Shown piece by piece: positions 19,830 to 32,500 of a stretch of DNA of 64,000 nt; the stretch's first letter is position 1; each line of letters begins with the position of its first letter. A program made the translations under genes and the position numbers. The notes under the pieces were generated by a model. It did not search any database. It saw only the letters and a program-made list of their open reading frames with translations, and was not told the DNA's origin. This stretch comes from Ilex aquifolium (lineage: Eukaryota > Streptophyta > Magnoliopsida > Aquifoliales > Aquifoliaceae), in NCBI GenBank assembly GCA_951799425.1, contig OX637402.1:1550501-1614500 (forward strand), in the 5' to 3' direction.

Positions 19830-22800
19830 TCAAGGTTGATAGACCGGATCCTCAAGTGGAATGTCTTCCACGATTGGAACTTGTCTATCAATTAACACTT
19901 TAAGGTGCTGACCATTTACTTTAAAGATCCGACCATCCTTAAGATCCTCTATTTCCACCGCCCCATGTGCAAAAACATTCTTCACTACAAAAGGTCCGGT
20001 CCACCTAGACCTAAGTTTTCCTAGGTGCTTATGGAGTCTAGAATCATATAAAAACACTCGATCATTCGGTTTAAACGTTTTTCTCAAAATATTTTTATCA
20101 TGAAATGCTTTCATTTTAGCCTTATAAATTTTAGAGTTCTCATAAGCATCATTTCTCAACTCCTCTAACTCGGTCAACTGAAACTTCCTAAGCTTACCTG
20201 CTTCTCCCATGTCAAAATTGAAATTCTTGATGGCCCAATAGGCTCGATGCTCGAGCTCCACAGGTAAGTGACAAGGCTTTCCAAAAACAAGTCTATAAGG
20301 TGACATGCCTAAATGAGTTTTGAAAGCTGTACGGTAGGCCCAAAGCGCATCAACTAGTCTCAAAGACCAATCCTTGCGATCCGGGTTGACCGTTTTTTCT
20401 AAAATTTGCTTAATTTCCCTGTTTGCAAGTTCTACCTGTCCACTTGTCTGAGGGTGGTAGGCAGTAGAGATCTTATGTACCACCCCATATTTTTTCATTA
20501 AAGCTTCAAAAGAACGGTTGCAAAAATGCGTACCCCGGTCACTAATGATAGCACGTGGTATACCAAATCGAGATAACACATTTTCTTTGAGAAATTTAAT
20601 TACCGTCTTATTATCATTGCTCCTGCAAGCTGCTGCCTCTACCCATTTTGACACATAATCTACTGCCACAATAATATATTGATATCCAAAAGAAGGAGGA
20701 AATGGTCCCATAAAATCAATGCCCCAACAATCAAAAATTTCAATCACTAAAATTGGGTTTAAGGGCATCATATGACGACGGGACATGGCTCCTAACTTTT
20801 GACACTTTTCACATGAGCGACAATAGATATTCGCATCCTTAAACAAGGTGGGCCAATAAAATCCACACTGCAGAATTTTTGCAGCGGTTTTCTTCATAGA
20901 AAAGTGGCCTCCACAAGCTTGGGAATGACAAAATTCCAAGACGCTGGCAATCTCCTCATCAGGAATGCAACGCCTTAAAATTTGGTCAGGACAGTATTTG
21001 AAAAGAAAAGGGTCATCCCAATAGAAATTACGTACCTCAGTCATGAACTTCCTCTTGTCCTGAGCGCTCCAATCCACCGGTAACTCACCTGCAACCAAAT
21101 AATTCACAATATGAGCAAACCATGGTAGAGAAGTAATAGAAAGTAAATGCTCATCGGGGAAATCATCCCTGATTGGTAGGTGGTCAGAGGTATCCTCAAA
21201 TGTGAGCCTCGAGAGATGGTCAGCCACTACGTTCTCCACTCCTTTCTTGTCTTTGATAGTAATATCAAATTCCTGCAAAAGTAAAATCCACCGTATTAAT
21301 CGTGCCTTAGCATCCTTCTTTGTAAGAAGGTACTTAAGGGCTGCATGATCTGTGAAAATAATAATAGGAGAACCAATCAAATAAGCACGAAACTTATCCA
21401 AAGCAAAAACTACAGCTAGCAACTCTTTTTCCGTGGTGGAGTAATTCATTTGAGCACTATTTAGAGTTCTACTAGCATAATAAATGACAAAAGGCTTCCC
21501 CTCTCTTCGCTGTCCAAGAACAGCACCTACAGCAAAATCACTAGCATCACACATGATCTCAAAAGGTAAAGTCCAGTCAGGTGGCTGCATTATGGGTGCT
21601 GAGGTAAGCTTGCCAATTAGCATTTTAAATGCCTCTTGACAAGCTTGTGTCCACTCAAATGGGGCATCTTTAGCTAGGAGGTCACATAATGGTCTAGAGA
21701 TGGTGGAAAAATTTTGTATAAACCTCCTATAAAAACCCGCATGACCAAGAAAGGATCTCACATCCTTTACTGTCCTAGGTGTAGGCAACTTAGAGATTAA
21801 TTCAATCTTAGATTGATCAACCTCTATCCCCCTAGAAGAAATAATATGCCCTAAGACAATACCTGAAGGTACCATAAAGTGGCATTTCTCCCAATTCAGA
21901 ACCAATTTCTTTTCCTCACAACGAGTCAACACTCTCTCTAAATTCAATAAGCATGCATCAAAAGAAGATCCAAAAACAGTTAAGTCATCCATAAAAACTT
22001 CCATGCAATTTTCAACCATGTCACTAAAAATACTCATCATGCAACGTTGAAAAGTAGCAGGTGCATTACACAATCCAAATGGCATTCTACGAAAAGCATA
22101 AGTACCAAAAGGACAAGTAAAAGTGGTTTTTTCCTGGTCTTCTAATGCAATTTCAATTTGATAATAACCAGAATAACCATCCAAGAAACAATAAAAAGGA
22201 TGACCAGCCACACGCTCAAGAATTTGATCAATAAAAGGGAGAGGAAAATGGTCTTTCCGGGTGGCAGCATTCAATTTTCTGTAATCAATGCACATCCGCC
22301 ACCCAGTCACAAGTTTTGTAGGGACTAACTCTCCTAGGTCATTTTTTACCACAGTAACACCTGACTTTTTAGGAACAACCTGTGTAGGACTTACCCATTT
22401 ACTATCAGCAATAGGATATATGATTCCTGCATCTAATAGTTTCAACACTTCATTTTTTACCACTTCTTTCATAGTGGGATTAAGCCTACGCTGGGGGTCT
22501 CTACGAGGGCTAGTTCCTTCCTCCAAATTAATTTTATGAGAACATACCAAGGGACTAACACCTTTTATATCAGCAATGTTCCAACCTAAGGCTGACTTAT
22601 GCTCACTTAGGGTCCGAATTAATTTCTCACCTTGAGACTCAGACAATTCAGATGAGATAATAACAGGAAAAGTATCACCTGGACCAAGGAAAGCATGCTT
22701 TAAACCCTTAGGTAGAGGCTTCAATTCAACTTTGGGTGCTTCCACACTTGAAGGAATTTGTTTTTCACCTTTCTCAGGTAACTCCTCAAATTTCGGTTGC

Positions 22801-25202
22801 CATGCCCGAGTGCCATAGTCCTGAGTCCTATCAAAAATAGCACAAATATCAACTACATCAGATGGATCACTGATAGAATCAAACTCAGAATGAACAAGAA
22901 AATATTCAAGGGGATCAAAATCATGAGCTATAGAAACTCCCTTATCCGTGAGTGAGTCAATCATGTATGTATGGTGGCTCTCGTCATCATCTTCTGGCTG
23001 TTTTGCAATATGGAAAATATTCACCTCGAGAGTCATGTTCCCAAAAGACAGCTTCATGAGCCCGTTCCTGCAATTAATAAGAGCATTAGCAGTGGCAAGG
23101 AAAGGCCTACCTAAAATCAAAGGAATTTTAGAAGTAGTATCAACAACAGAACTAGTGTCAAGGATTAGAAAATCAACAGGATAATAAAATTTATCAATTT
23201 GAATTAGAACATCCTCTACCACACCCCGAGGTACTTTGACTGAACGGTCAGCCAATTGCAATACCACAGTGGTTGGTTTGATTTCACCCAATCCCAACTG
23301 CAAATAAATAGAATATGGCATTAGATTGACACTAGCTCCTAAATCTAGCAAAGCTTGCCCAAACTCATTATTTCCAATGCTGCATGCAATGGTTGGGCAA
23401 CCAGGATCCTTGTACTTGGGAGGAATCCGCTGCTCAATTAGAGCACTAACTTGCTCTGTCAGGAATGCTGTCTTCTTCACATGGTGCTTCCTCTTGACTG
23501 TACACAAATCCTTGAGAACCTTTGCATAAGTAGGTACTTGTTTAATCACATGCAAAAGAGGAAGATTGATTTTTACCTGCCTTAGATTCTCTAGGATTTC
23601 ATTGTTAGCATCCAGAGTTCTCTTGCTTGATTTTAAAGCTTGAGGGAATGGTACCTTAGCAAGACTCTTTGTCACCTCAGGTTCCTTGGGCAGCTCGGCA
23701 TCAATATTATCTTGATCATCTGATTTGTCCGTTGTTGGAGTGTGTAATGACTCACCACTTCGTGTCACAATGGCATTCACATCCTTCAAATTCTCTTGTG
23801 CCATGTGTTGACCATGGGGTGCAGACTGAGCTTGAGAAGGGAACTTACCTCGCTCATTCACACTCAAGGAGCTCATCAATTTGGACATTTGGCTTTTTAT
23901 CTCCTTGTTTTCTTCAACAACCTGCACAATTAAAGATTCAAACTTTTGGTTAGTCTTACCCTGTGTTTCAATAAAAGCATGCAAAGTGTCTTCTAAAGGA
24001 CTCCTAGAAGATGTAGGTGCATGATAAGGTGCAGTGTATGATCTAGGGGGTTGTGCAGGTGGCTGATTTTCAGACTTCCAGCTAAAATTGGGGTGATTGC
24101 GCCACCCTGGATTATAGGTATCAGAGTAAGGTGTAAAAGGCTTCTTGTACATACCTAAGGCATTACATTGTTCCTCATACATCCCTCTCATCTCAGCAAG
24201 TGTGAGACATTCTTGGGCGAGGTGATCTACCCCACCACACACAAAACATGGTCCAAAAGACTCTGCATGATTAGCCACATGTGTTGGTTTTAAGTCCTTA
24301 GTCTTTAACACATCTAACTCCCTAGTGAGCATCTCAACCTTAGCCTTTAGGCTATCATCTTCCCTGAGATGGTAAATTCCACCACCAGTTGGGTTCCCTG
24401 CAGGTCGTGACCTATTTGTGCTTTCAGTAGCACTAGGTCCAGTCCAAGTGTGAGCTTTTTCAGCAAGCTCATTGAGGTATTCTATGGCCTCATCAGGATC
24501 TTTTTGTAAGAACTCACCATTACACATCATCTCCACAAATTGGCGTTCTCTAGGTGTAAGTCCCTCATAAAAATAGCTCACTAAACGCCAATTCTCATAC
24601 CCATGGTGAGGACACATACTCAACAACTCCTTAAATCTCTCCCAAGACTGATACAAAGTCTCACTATCCTTTTGTGCAAAGGTGGAGATTTGTCTTTTTA
24701 AAGCATTGGTCTTGTGTTGGGGGAAATATTTATTAAAGAAGACCTGAGTCATCTCACTCCATGTCCCAATAGATCGTGGTCTCAGCGAGTATAACCAACT
24801 CTTAGCTCTATCCTTCAAAGAGAAAGGAAAGAACTTAAGTCTCACGACATCATCAAGTGCAATTTGATTATGAAAAGTTGCAACTACCTCCTCAAACTCT
24901 CTAATGTGCACATATGGATTTTCATTTTCCAAGCCATGAAAAGTAGGGAGTAACTGTATCATCCCTGTTTTAAAATCTAGTTGGCGAGTATTAGCTGGAA
25001 ACATGATGCATGATGGTGTGGATGTGCGTGTAGGGTGGAGGTAATCATGAAGAGTTTTAATGGGTTGATCTTCGTGTTCACCCATTTCTTCGGGACTCAA
25101 TGGATTGCCAAATAAAGGATTTAAAAAATCTGAGTCTAACTCTACCACAGGCCTACTAGCAAATCTACCCAAGGTGTCTCTATATCTGTGCATGCAAGGC
25201 AA
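19830..25202 (-). CDS. gag-pol: Gag-Pol polyprotein, Athila-type Ty3/gypsy (1790 aa)
   Basis: Encodes the structural and replication proteins of the retrotransposon in one uninterrupted frame. Gag core at about 105-235 (W136 in a KSWLYSLRP context). Zinc knuckle CX2CX4HX4C at 319-332 (C319, C322, H327, C332). Aspartic protease motif DLGAS with D620; DLGA replaces the common DTG/DSG, as is typical of Athila. RT about 960-1130, with D1008 in CFLDGYSGY and D1072/D1073 in FMDD. RNase H about 1215-1330, with D1219, E1258/E1260 and D1285. Integrase zinc finger H1426, H1433, C1464, C1467; catalytic D1496, D1555 and E1591 with exact D-35-E spacing; GPF motif at 1736-1738; no chromodomain. All key residues are present with no stop or frameshift. 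The first Met of the frame is taken as start; a second Met at residue 4 is possible. No gag/pol frameshift is needed, so stoichiometry must be set another way. Confidence 0.96.
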   Translation of the reverse strand: MPCMHRYRDTLGRFASRPVVELDSDFLNPLFGNPLSPEEMGEHEDQPIKTLHDYLHPTRTSTPSCIMFPANTRQLDFKTGMIQLLPTFHGLENENPYVHIREFEEVVATFHNQIALDDVVRLKFFPFSLKDRAKSWLYSLRPRSIGTWSEMTQVFFNKYFPQHKTNALKRQISTFAQKDSETLYQSWERFKELLSMCPHHGYENWRLVSYFYEGLTPRERQFVEMMCNGEFLQKDPDEAIEYLNELAEKAHTWTGPSATESTNRSRPAGNPTGGGIYHLREDDSLKAKVEMLTRELDVLKTKDLKPTHVANHAESFGPCFVCGGVDHLAQECLTLAEMRGMYEEQCNALGMYKKPFTPYSDTYNPGWRNHPNFSWKSENQPPAQPPRSYTAPYHAPTSSRSPLEDTLHAFIETQGKTNQKFESLIVQVVEENKEIKSQMSKLMSSLSVNERGKFPSQAQSAPHGQHMAQENLKDVNAIVTRSGESLHTPTTDKSDDQDNIDAELPKEPEVTKSLAKVPFPQALKSSKRTLDANNEILENLRQVKINLPLLHVIKQVPTYAKVLKDLCTVKRKHHVKKTAFLTEQVSALIEQRIPPKYKDPGCPTIACSIGNNEFGQALLDLGASVNLMPYSIYLQLGLGEIKPTTVVLQLADRSVKVPRGVVEDVLIQIDKFYYPVDFLILDTSSVVDTTSKIPLILGRPFLATANALINCRNGLMKLSFGNMTLEVNIFHIAKQPEDDDESHHTYMIDSLTDKGVSIAHDFDPLEYFLVHSEFDSISDPSDVVDICAIFDRTQDYGTRAWQPKFEELPEKGEKQIPSSVEAPKVELKPLPKGLKHAFLGPGDTFPVIISSELSESQGEKLIRTLSEHKSALGWNIADIKGVSPLVCSHKINLEEGTSPRRDPQRRLNPTMKEVVKNEVLKLLDAGIIYPIADSKWVSPTQVVPKKSGVTVVKNDLGELVPTKLVTGWRMCIDYRKLNAATRKDHFPLPFIDQILERVAGHPFYCFLDGYSGYYQIEIALEDQEKTTFTCPFGTYAFRRMPFGLCNAPATFQRCMMSIFSDMVENCMEVFMDDLTVFGSSFDACLLNLERVLTRCEEKKLVLNWEKCHFMVPSGIVLGHIISSRGIEVDQSKIELISKLPTPRTVKDVRSFLGHAGFYRRFIQNFSTISRPLCDLLAKDAPFEWTQACQEAFKMLIGKLTSAPIMQPPDWTLPFEIMCDASDFAVGAVLGQRREGKPFVIYYASRTLNSAQMNYSTTEKELLAVVFALDKFRAYLIGSPIIIFTDHAALKYLLTKKDAKARLIRWILLLQEFDITIKDKKGVENVVADHLSRLTFEDTSDHLPIRDDFPDEHLLSITSLPWFAHIVNYLVAGELPVDWSAQDKRKFMTEVRNFYWDDPFLFKYCPDQILRRCIPDEEIASVLEFCHSQACGGHFSMKKTAAKILQCGFYWPTLFKDANIYCRSCEKCQKLGAMSRRHMMPLNPILVIEIFDCWGIDFMGPFPPSFGYQYIIVAVDYVSKWVEAAACRSNDNKTVIKFLKENVLSRFGIPRAIISDRGTHFCNRSFEALMKKYGVVHKISTAYHPQTSGQVELANREIKQILEKTVNPDRKDWSLRLVDALWAYRTAFKTHLGMSPYRLVFGKPCHLPVELEHRAYWAIKNFNFDMGEAGKLRKFQLTELEELRNDAYENSKIYKAKMKAFHDKNILRKTFKPNDRVFLYDSRLHKHLGKLRSRWTGPFVVKNVFAHGAVEIEDLKDGRIFKVNGQHLKVLIDRQVPIVEDIPLEDPVYQP

Positions 25203-25349
25203 TGAAACACTAAAAGAATAAAAATACTATAAAAAGAAAGAAGATAAATAATAATAATAATAACAATGCAGCAAGCTAAAAGAAGGAACGAAGTTACCGC
25301 TTTTGCAGACTGTTGAAAAGAAAAACTATCTAACAATTCTTCTACCGTC
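25203..25349 (-). other. Retrotransposon leader between PBS and gag-pol
   Basis: About 150 nt of AT-rich untranslated sequence including an (ATT)n stretch (about 25245-25264, + strand ATAATAATAATAATAAC). A short overlapping minus-strand frame (25142-25336) has no recognisable content. Confidence 0.7.
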
Positions 25350-25367
25350 TCCCCGGCAACGGCGCCA
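25350..25367 (-). other. Primer-binding site for tRNA-Asp
   Basis: The minus strand reads TGGCGCCGTTGCCGGGGA, five bases inside the 5' LTR. The + strand equals the 3' end of plant tRNA-Asp(GUC) including CCA, an 18-base match. A tRNA-Asp primer is known for Athila elements. Confidence 0.9.
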
Positions 25368-25372
25368 AAATT

Positions 25373-26771
25373 TGATTACGCCCAAAGAATAACACGGTAA
25401 TTGTAGCACAGCTTTGGGGTGTCGATTCCACAGAGAGACAAATTAAAAGAATAATAGATAGGAACAAAGAAACTAAAGAAAAATATTAAATGATTACTGG
25501 AGAATAAAGATTAATTTTAAAATGCAAATTAAAGTGAAACAAAGTGACTAACGTAAAAAGTACTCAAATTTGACAAACAGTAAAGCGACGGGAATCCCTT
25601 GCACAAATCTGGTATTTTAATTATTCTTAATTCATTGAATAACTCAATTAGGAATTCAATTCCCAAAATTCCCAACCGGAAGGTATAGATTTATAAACCA
25701 AGATCAAACCACATGTAACCCTTTTGAAAAATCATTCCCCACTTTGAAAACACGTAAATTATTATCACTATTGAGAAAATCCAACGACGACAATATACTC
25801 AAGAAGCAATATTGCAGCAAAGAATTAAATCAATATAGATAAATAATTGATCCAAACATAATCAAAGAACTAATCCATTCAATAGAAAAAGCATGACTGA
25901 ATCCATAAACAGAATAAATTCTATGACTATTCGGAGAAGAAAATACCAACAATAAATTAAGAATGGTAAAACAAAAGAGTCTTTCTAATTAGAAATCAAA
26001 TACATAAATTAAAAATAAATAAAATACCATCTACTGTGCAAGTTCATCCCCCGCCTTACTTGAGAATTTAGTTACTCATAAATATAATGGATAACAAAAA
26101 TCTCCCAGAAAAATAGAACAAACTGACAGTCATCAGACTTTTTCTGGCCTCTATTTCGTCGTCTGTTTTCTGCCCAGAACCAGCCGCTACACTCCTCTGT
26201 TTCTTCCAGCCGCTAGCCACACAAAAGAAGAAGTCCAGCCCTCCTTTTTATTGAAAGTCAAACCCTTAACCTTTATTTTTTCTCCCAGCCGTCCAAAGCC
26301 CAAAAGGAAAAGGCCAAAAAGCAAGAATTTCAAAAGCCTCTCCCTTTGTTTTGAGAAAAGTCATTTTCATCCCCTCTTAGTTCCAATCTTCTACTTCAGC
26401 CCTTATAGCCCAAATCTTGTGTAACTTGAAAAATATCAAGCCCAATAAAAATAATGAGTGTTGGGCTCATGTGATAGCAGCATCAATTTCAGTCTTTTTA
26501 CTCCACGGCTGTCATCAAAATAAAAACAAATATAAAAGCCCAATATTAAAGTTCCAAAATATTAAATGTAAAGGTCAATTGTAAATTATCTCTCACCAAC
26601 CAATAATGCAATATTTAAGATGTAAAATATTATAAAATCATGCTCAAATATATTTCAATGTGCATAGATATTAAATTCAATAATATAAATTATATCTAAT
26701 TATTTCTATTCACATTTTAACATTTTAATCCAATAATAGGGTATTTAGAATGTACTTTCGCGCACTCATCA
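25373..26771 (-). repeat. 5' LTR (1399 bp)
   Basis: Same length as the 3' LTR with a single difference (T at 26361). It supplies the element promoter; the candidate TATA is at 26401-26408 and the candidate AATAAA at 26247-26252, both on the minus strand. U3 is AT-rich. Confidence 0.96.
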
Positions 26772-26776
26772 AGTGG
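26772..26776. other. Target-site duplication AGTGG, right
   Basis: Matches 16705-16709. The satellite unit continues directly with TAATATGGATG. Confidence 0.97.
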
Positions 26777-28045
26777 TAATATGGATGTATTGGAAGTTAG
26801 GAAGTGTCTCGGAGTTAAAATACACTTTAGCGAGAATTTGGGTAAAAATGGGTATTGAACACTACTTAGTGTTTTGGCCATAACTTTTTATCTTTAAGTC
26901 CAATTAATCTGAAATTCTTACAGTAGATAGTAGACATCTAGGGATACAAAAGTATGTCTCATGAACATTTTCCAATTCGCCCTCTAAATGGGTCAAAACT
27001 GCATTGGAAGTTGAAACAAAAATCTGGCAGTCAAACCGTACCGGTACGCCGAACTCCAGTAGCTAAACCGTACTGGTACGCCCGATAAAGCCAGCCCGAT
27101 CCGACTGCGGGTCTTTCTCCATTTCCTCCACTATAAATACATTTTGTCACCTCCTTAGCCTTCATTACACCTCTCCAAACCCTAGAAAACATAAGAGAGG
27201 AAGAGAGAAAGAGAGAAACACAAGATCAAGAGAAAACAAGAGATTGAAGGGTTGATTCAAGATCAAAGCCCTAATTTTTCCAAGAACATCAAGGTAGGGG
27301 TTTTCTCTCACTCACTTACATTGAGGCTAGGGTATTTATATATGTATGTTTTTGCTATCAATGGTATATATATGCTGTAGAATCATCATCTCTTAGGCTT
27401 TTTGCAAAGATTACATTGTTAGGGTTTAATACCCATTAAATCTCTTTTCTAGCTTTAAAACCCTAGTTTTTGGGAGAGTGATGTATTTCTTCTTAAATGC
27501 TTCTTTATTATGAACTTCGAAAACCATAGTTGTTTGTGTGGGGTAGAAAAATGATGTTATTGTGATCTCATGTATTTTCCTTGTTGGTTGGGGAATTGTT
27601 ACATAATATATCTTGGGGATTTTGGAGAGATGCGTGTAAAATGATATAAATATTGGAACGGTATGCTTGGTTGGGTTGTTTGTGATGCCTTGAGGGTGAG
27701 AGGTTCCTTATAAGGATGCTCATGCCAAGAGAGGAGAGTATGTGATTTCCCTCAAGAGGTTCCTTATAAGGATGCTTGAGTTTGTGATGCCTTGAGGGTG
27801 AGAGGTTCCTTATAAGGATGTTCATGCCAAGAGAGGAGAGTATGTGATTTTCCTTAAGAGGTTCCTTATAAGGATGCTTAAGAAACTAAGCCTTGAGGGT
27901 GAGAGGTTCCTTATAAGGATGCTCATGCCAAAAGAGGATAGTATGTAATTTTCCTCAAGAGGTTCCTTATAAGGATGCTTGAGTAACCAAGCCTTGAGGG
28001 TGAGAGGTTCCTTATAAGGATGCTCATGCCAAAAGAGGACAATAT

Positions 28046-29562
28046 TGTAACACCCCGAATTTTCTTTTATATATTTATAGAGATATATATATATATAGTA
28101 AATAAAAAGTGTAAATATGTAGATATATGTAGTGACATAAGAATAAACCGTAGGAATAAATGCTATGGAGACAATTTGATTGGGAAGTTACGTGTCGAAG
28201 ATGTTTAAACTTGGAAAGGGTGATTAGACAAGTTTCTAAAAGTTTGTAGGTCAAAATAATGATTCCATTGAATCCGGAAGGTCGAAAAACATTGGGAGTG
28301 GTAATATGGATGTATTGGAAGTTAGGAAGTGTCTCGGAGTTAAAATACACTTTAGCGAGAATTTGGGTAAAAATGGGTATTGAACACTACTTAGTGTTTT
28401 GGCCATAACTTTTTATCTTTAAGTCCAATTAATCTGAAATTCTTACAGTAGATAGTAGACATCTAGGGATACAAAAGTATGTCTCATGAACATTTTCCAA
28501 TTCGCCCTCTAAATGGGTCAAAACTGCATTGGAAGTTGAAACAAAAATCTGGCAGTCAAACCGTACCGGTACGCCGAACTCCAGTAGCTAAACCGTACTG
28601 GTACGCCCGATAAAGCCAGCCCGATCCGACTGCGGGTCTTTCTCCATTTCCTCCACTATAAATACATTTTGTCACCTCCTTAGCCTTCATTACACCTCTC
28701 CAAACCCTAGAAAACATAAGAGAGAAAGAGAGAAACACAAGATCAAGAGAAAACAAGAGATTGAAGGGTTGATTCAAGATCAAAGCCCTAATTTTTCCAA
28801 GAACATCAAGGTAGGGGTTTTCTCTCACTCACTTACATTGAGGCTAGGGTATTTATATATGTATGTTTTTGCTATCAATGGTATATATATGCTGTAGAAT
28901 CATCATCTCTTAGGCTTTTTGCAAAGATTACATTGTTAGGGTTTAATACCCATTAAATCTCTTTTCTAGCTTTAAAACCCTAGTTTTTGGGAGAGTGATG
29001 TATTTCTTCTTAAATGCTTCTTTATTATGAACTTCGAAAACCATAGTTGTTTGTGTGGGGTAGAAAAATGATGTTATTGTGATCTCATGTATTTTCCTTG
29101 TTGGTTGGGGAATTGTTGCATAATATATCTTGGGGATTTTGGAGAAATGCGTGTAAAATGATATAAATATTGGAACGGTATGCTTGGTTGGGTTGTTTGT
29201 GATGCCTTGAGGGTGAGAGGTTCCTTATAAGGATGCTCATGCCAAGAGAGGAGAGTATGTGATTTCCCTCAAGAGGTTCCTTATAAGGATGCTTGAGTTT
29301 GTGATGCCTTGAGGGTGAGAGGTTCCTTATAAGGATGTTCATGCCAAGAGAGGAGAGTATGTGATTTTCCTTAAGAGGTTCCTTATAAGGATGCTTAAGA
29401 AACTAAGCCTTGAGGGTGAGAGGTTCCTTATAAGGATGCTCATGCCAAAAGAGGATAGTATGTAATTTTCCTCAAGAGGTTCCTTATAAGGATGCTTGAG
29501 TAACCAAGCCTTGAGGGTGAGAGGTTCCTTATAAGGATGCTCATGCCAAAAGAGGACAATAT
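28046..29562 (+). repeat. Mosaic unit 12 (1517 bp)
   Basis: Its 5' two-fifths carry the unit 11/16/17 variant set (AAACCGTAGG, AAAAACATTGGG, CGCCCTC, GTACTGGTACG). It also has the 8-bp leader deletion seen in units 3, 6 and 7, and its 3' part has GTTGCATAATAT and GGAGAAATGCG like the next unit, 13. The switch suggests unequal crossing-over or gene conversion between unit types. Confidence 0.7.
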
Positions 29563-32500
29563 TGTAACACCCCGAATTTTCTTTTATATATTTATAGAGA
29601 TATATATATATAGTAAATAAAAAGTGTAAATATGTAGATATATGTAGTGACATAAGAATAAACCCTATGAATAAATGCTATGGAGACAATTTGATTGGGA
29701 AGTTACGTGTCGAAGATGTTTAAACTTGGAAAGGGTGATTAGACAAGTTTCTAAAAGTTTGTAGGTCAAAATAATGATTCCATTGAATCCGGAAGGTCGA
29801 AAAATATTGGGAGTGGTAATATGGATGTATTGGAAGTTAGGAAGTGTCTCGGAGTTAAAATACACTTTAGCGAGAATTTGGGTAAAAATGGGTATTGAAC
29901 ACTACTTAGTGTTTTGGCCATAACTTTTTATCTTTAAGTCCAATTAATCTGAAATTTTTACAGTAGATAGTAGACATCTAGGGATACAAAAGTATGTCTC
30001 ATGAACATTTCCCAATTCGACCTCTAAATGGGTCAAAACTGCATTGGAAGTTGAAACAAAAATCTGGCAGTCAAACCGTACCGGTACGCCGAACTCCAGT
30101 AGCTAAACCGTACCGGTACGCCCGATAAAGCCAGCCCGATCCGACTGCGGGTCTTTCTCCATTTCCTCCACTATAAATACATTTTGTCACCTCCTTAGCC
30201 TTCATTACACCTCTCCAAACCCTAGAAAATATAAGAGAGGAAGAGAGAAAGAGAGAAACACAAGATCAAGAGAAAACAAGAGATTGAAGGGTTGATTCAA
30301 AATCAAAGCCCTAATTTTTCCAAGAACATCAAGGTAGGGGTTTTCTCTCACTCACTTACATTGAGGCTAGGGTATTTATATATGTATGTTTTTGCTATCA
30401 ATGGTATATATATGATGTAGAATCATCATCTCTTAGGCTTTTTGCAAAGATTACATTGTTAGGGTTTAATACCCATTAAATCTCTTTTCTAGCTTTAAAA
30501 CCCTAGTTTTTGGGAGAGTGATGTATTTCTTCTTAAATGCTTCTTTATTATGAACTTCGAAAACCATAGTTGTTTGTGTGGGGTAGAAAAATGATGTTAT
30601 TGTGATCTCATGTATTTTCCTTGTTGGTTGGGGAATTGTTGCATAATATATCTTGGGGATTTTGGAGAAATGCGTGTAAAATGATATAAATATTGGAACG
30701 GTATGCTTGGTTGGGTTGTTTGTGATGCCTTGAGGGTGAGAGGTTCCTTATAAGGATGCTCATGCCAAGAGAGGAGAGTATGTGATTTCCCTCAAGAGGT
30801 TCCTTATAAGGATGCTTGAGTTTGTGATGCCTTGAGGGTGAGAGGTTCCTTATAAGGATGTTCATGCCAAGAGAGGAGAGTATGTGATTTTCCTTAAGAT
30901 GTTCCTTATAAGGATGCTTAAGAAACTAAGCCTTGAGGGTGAGAGGTTCCTTATAAGGATGCTCATGCCAAAAGAGGATAGTATGTAATTTTCCTCAAGA
31001 GGTTCCTTATAAGGATGCTTGAGTAACCAAGCCTTGAGGGTGAGAGGTTCCTTATAAGGATGCTCATGCCAAAAGAGGACAATATTGTAACACCCCGAAT
31101 TTTCTTTTATATATTTATAGAGATATATATATATAGTAAATAAAAAGTGTAAATATGTAGATATATGTAGTGACATAAGAATAAACCCTATGAATAAATG
31201 CTATGGAGACAATTTGATTGGGAAGTTACGTGTCGAAGATGTTTAAACTTGGAAAGGGTGATTAGACAAGTTTCTAAAAGTTTGTAGGTCAAAATAATGA
31301 TTTCATTGAATCCGGAAGGTCGAAAAATATTGGGAGTGGTAATATGGATGTATTGGAAGTTAGGAAGTGTCTCGGAGTTAAAATACACTTTAGCGAGAAT
31401 TTGGGTAAAAATGGGTATTGAACACTACTTAGTGTTTTGGCCATAACTTTTTATCTTTAAGTCCAATTAATCTGAAATTTTTACAGTAGATAGTAGACAT
31501 CTAGGGATACAAAAGTATGTCTCATGAACATTTCCCAATTCGACCTCTAAATGGGTCAAAACTGCATTGGAAGTTGAAACAAAAATCTGGCAGTCAAACC
31601 GTACCGGTACGCCGAACTCCAGTAGCTAAACCGTACCGGTACGCCCGATAAAGACAGCCCGATCCGACTGCGGGTCTTTCTCTATTTCCTCCACTATAAA
31701 TACATTTTGTCACCTCCTTAGCCTTCATTACACCTCTCCAAACCCTAGAAAACATAAGAGAGGAAGAGAGAAAGAGAGAAACACAAGATCAAGAGAAAAC
31801 AAGAGATTGAAGGGTTGATTCAAGATCAAAGCCCTAATTTTTCCAAGAACATCAAGGTAGGGGTTTTCTCTCACTCACTTACATTGAGGCTAGGGTATTT
31901 ATATATGTATGTTTTTGCTATCAATGGTATATATATGCTGTAGAATCATCATCTCTTAGGCTTTTTGCAAAGATTACATTGTTAGGGTTTAATACCCATT
32001 AAATCTCTTTTCTAGCTTTAAAACCCTAGTTTTTGGGAGAGTGATGTATTTCTTCTTAAATGCTTCTTTATTATGAACTTCGAAAACCATAGTTGTTTGT
32101 GTGGGGTAGAAAAATGATGTTATTGTGATCTCATGTATTTTCCTTGTTGGTTGGGGAATTGTTGCATAATATATCTTGGGGATTTTGGAGAGATGCGTGT
32201 AAAATGATATAAATATTGGAACGGTATGCTTGGTTGGGTTGTTTGTGATGCCTTGAGGGTGAGAGGTTCCTTATAAGGATGCTCATGCCAAGAGAGGAGA
32301 GTATGTGATTTCCCTCAAGAGGTTCCTTATAAGGATGCTTGAGTTTGTGATGCCTTGAGGGTGAGAGGTTCCTTATAAGGATGTTCATGCCAAGAGAGGA
32401 GAGTATGTGATTTTCCTTAAGAGGTTCCTTATAAGGATGCTTAAGAAACTAAGCCTTGAGGGTGAGAGGTTCCTTATAAGGATGCTCATGCCAAAAGAGG

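Larger units (their letters stand above)
16710..26771 (-). mobile_element. Athila-type Ty3/gypsy LTR retrotransposon, full length (10,062 bp)
   Basis: A complete element on the minus strand. Order in its own sense: 5' LTR (26771-25373), PBS matching tRNA-Asp, short leader, gag-pol ORF, non-coding 3' region, PPT, 3' LTR (18108-16710). LTRs start TG and end CA, and 5-bp target copies flank it. Domain order Gag-PR-RT-RH-IN places it in Ty3/gypsy. The RT ([16 protein letters not shown]), the DLGAS protease and the tRNA-Asp primer fit the Athila clade of the OTA group. The env-like ORF found in some Athila elements is absent. One open frame and nearly identical LTRs suggest a very recent, potentially autonomous insertion. 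Confidence 0.96.

Noticed and set aside
22288..23953. Plus-strand frames of 67-94 codons inside gag-pol
   Set aside because: Antisense shadows of the polyprotein reading frame.
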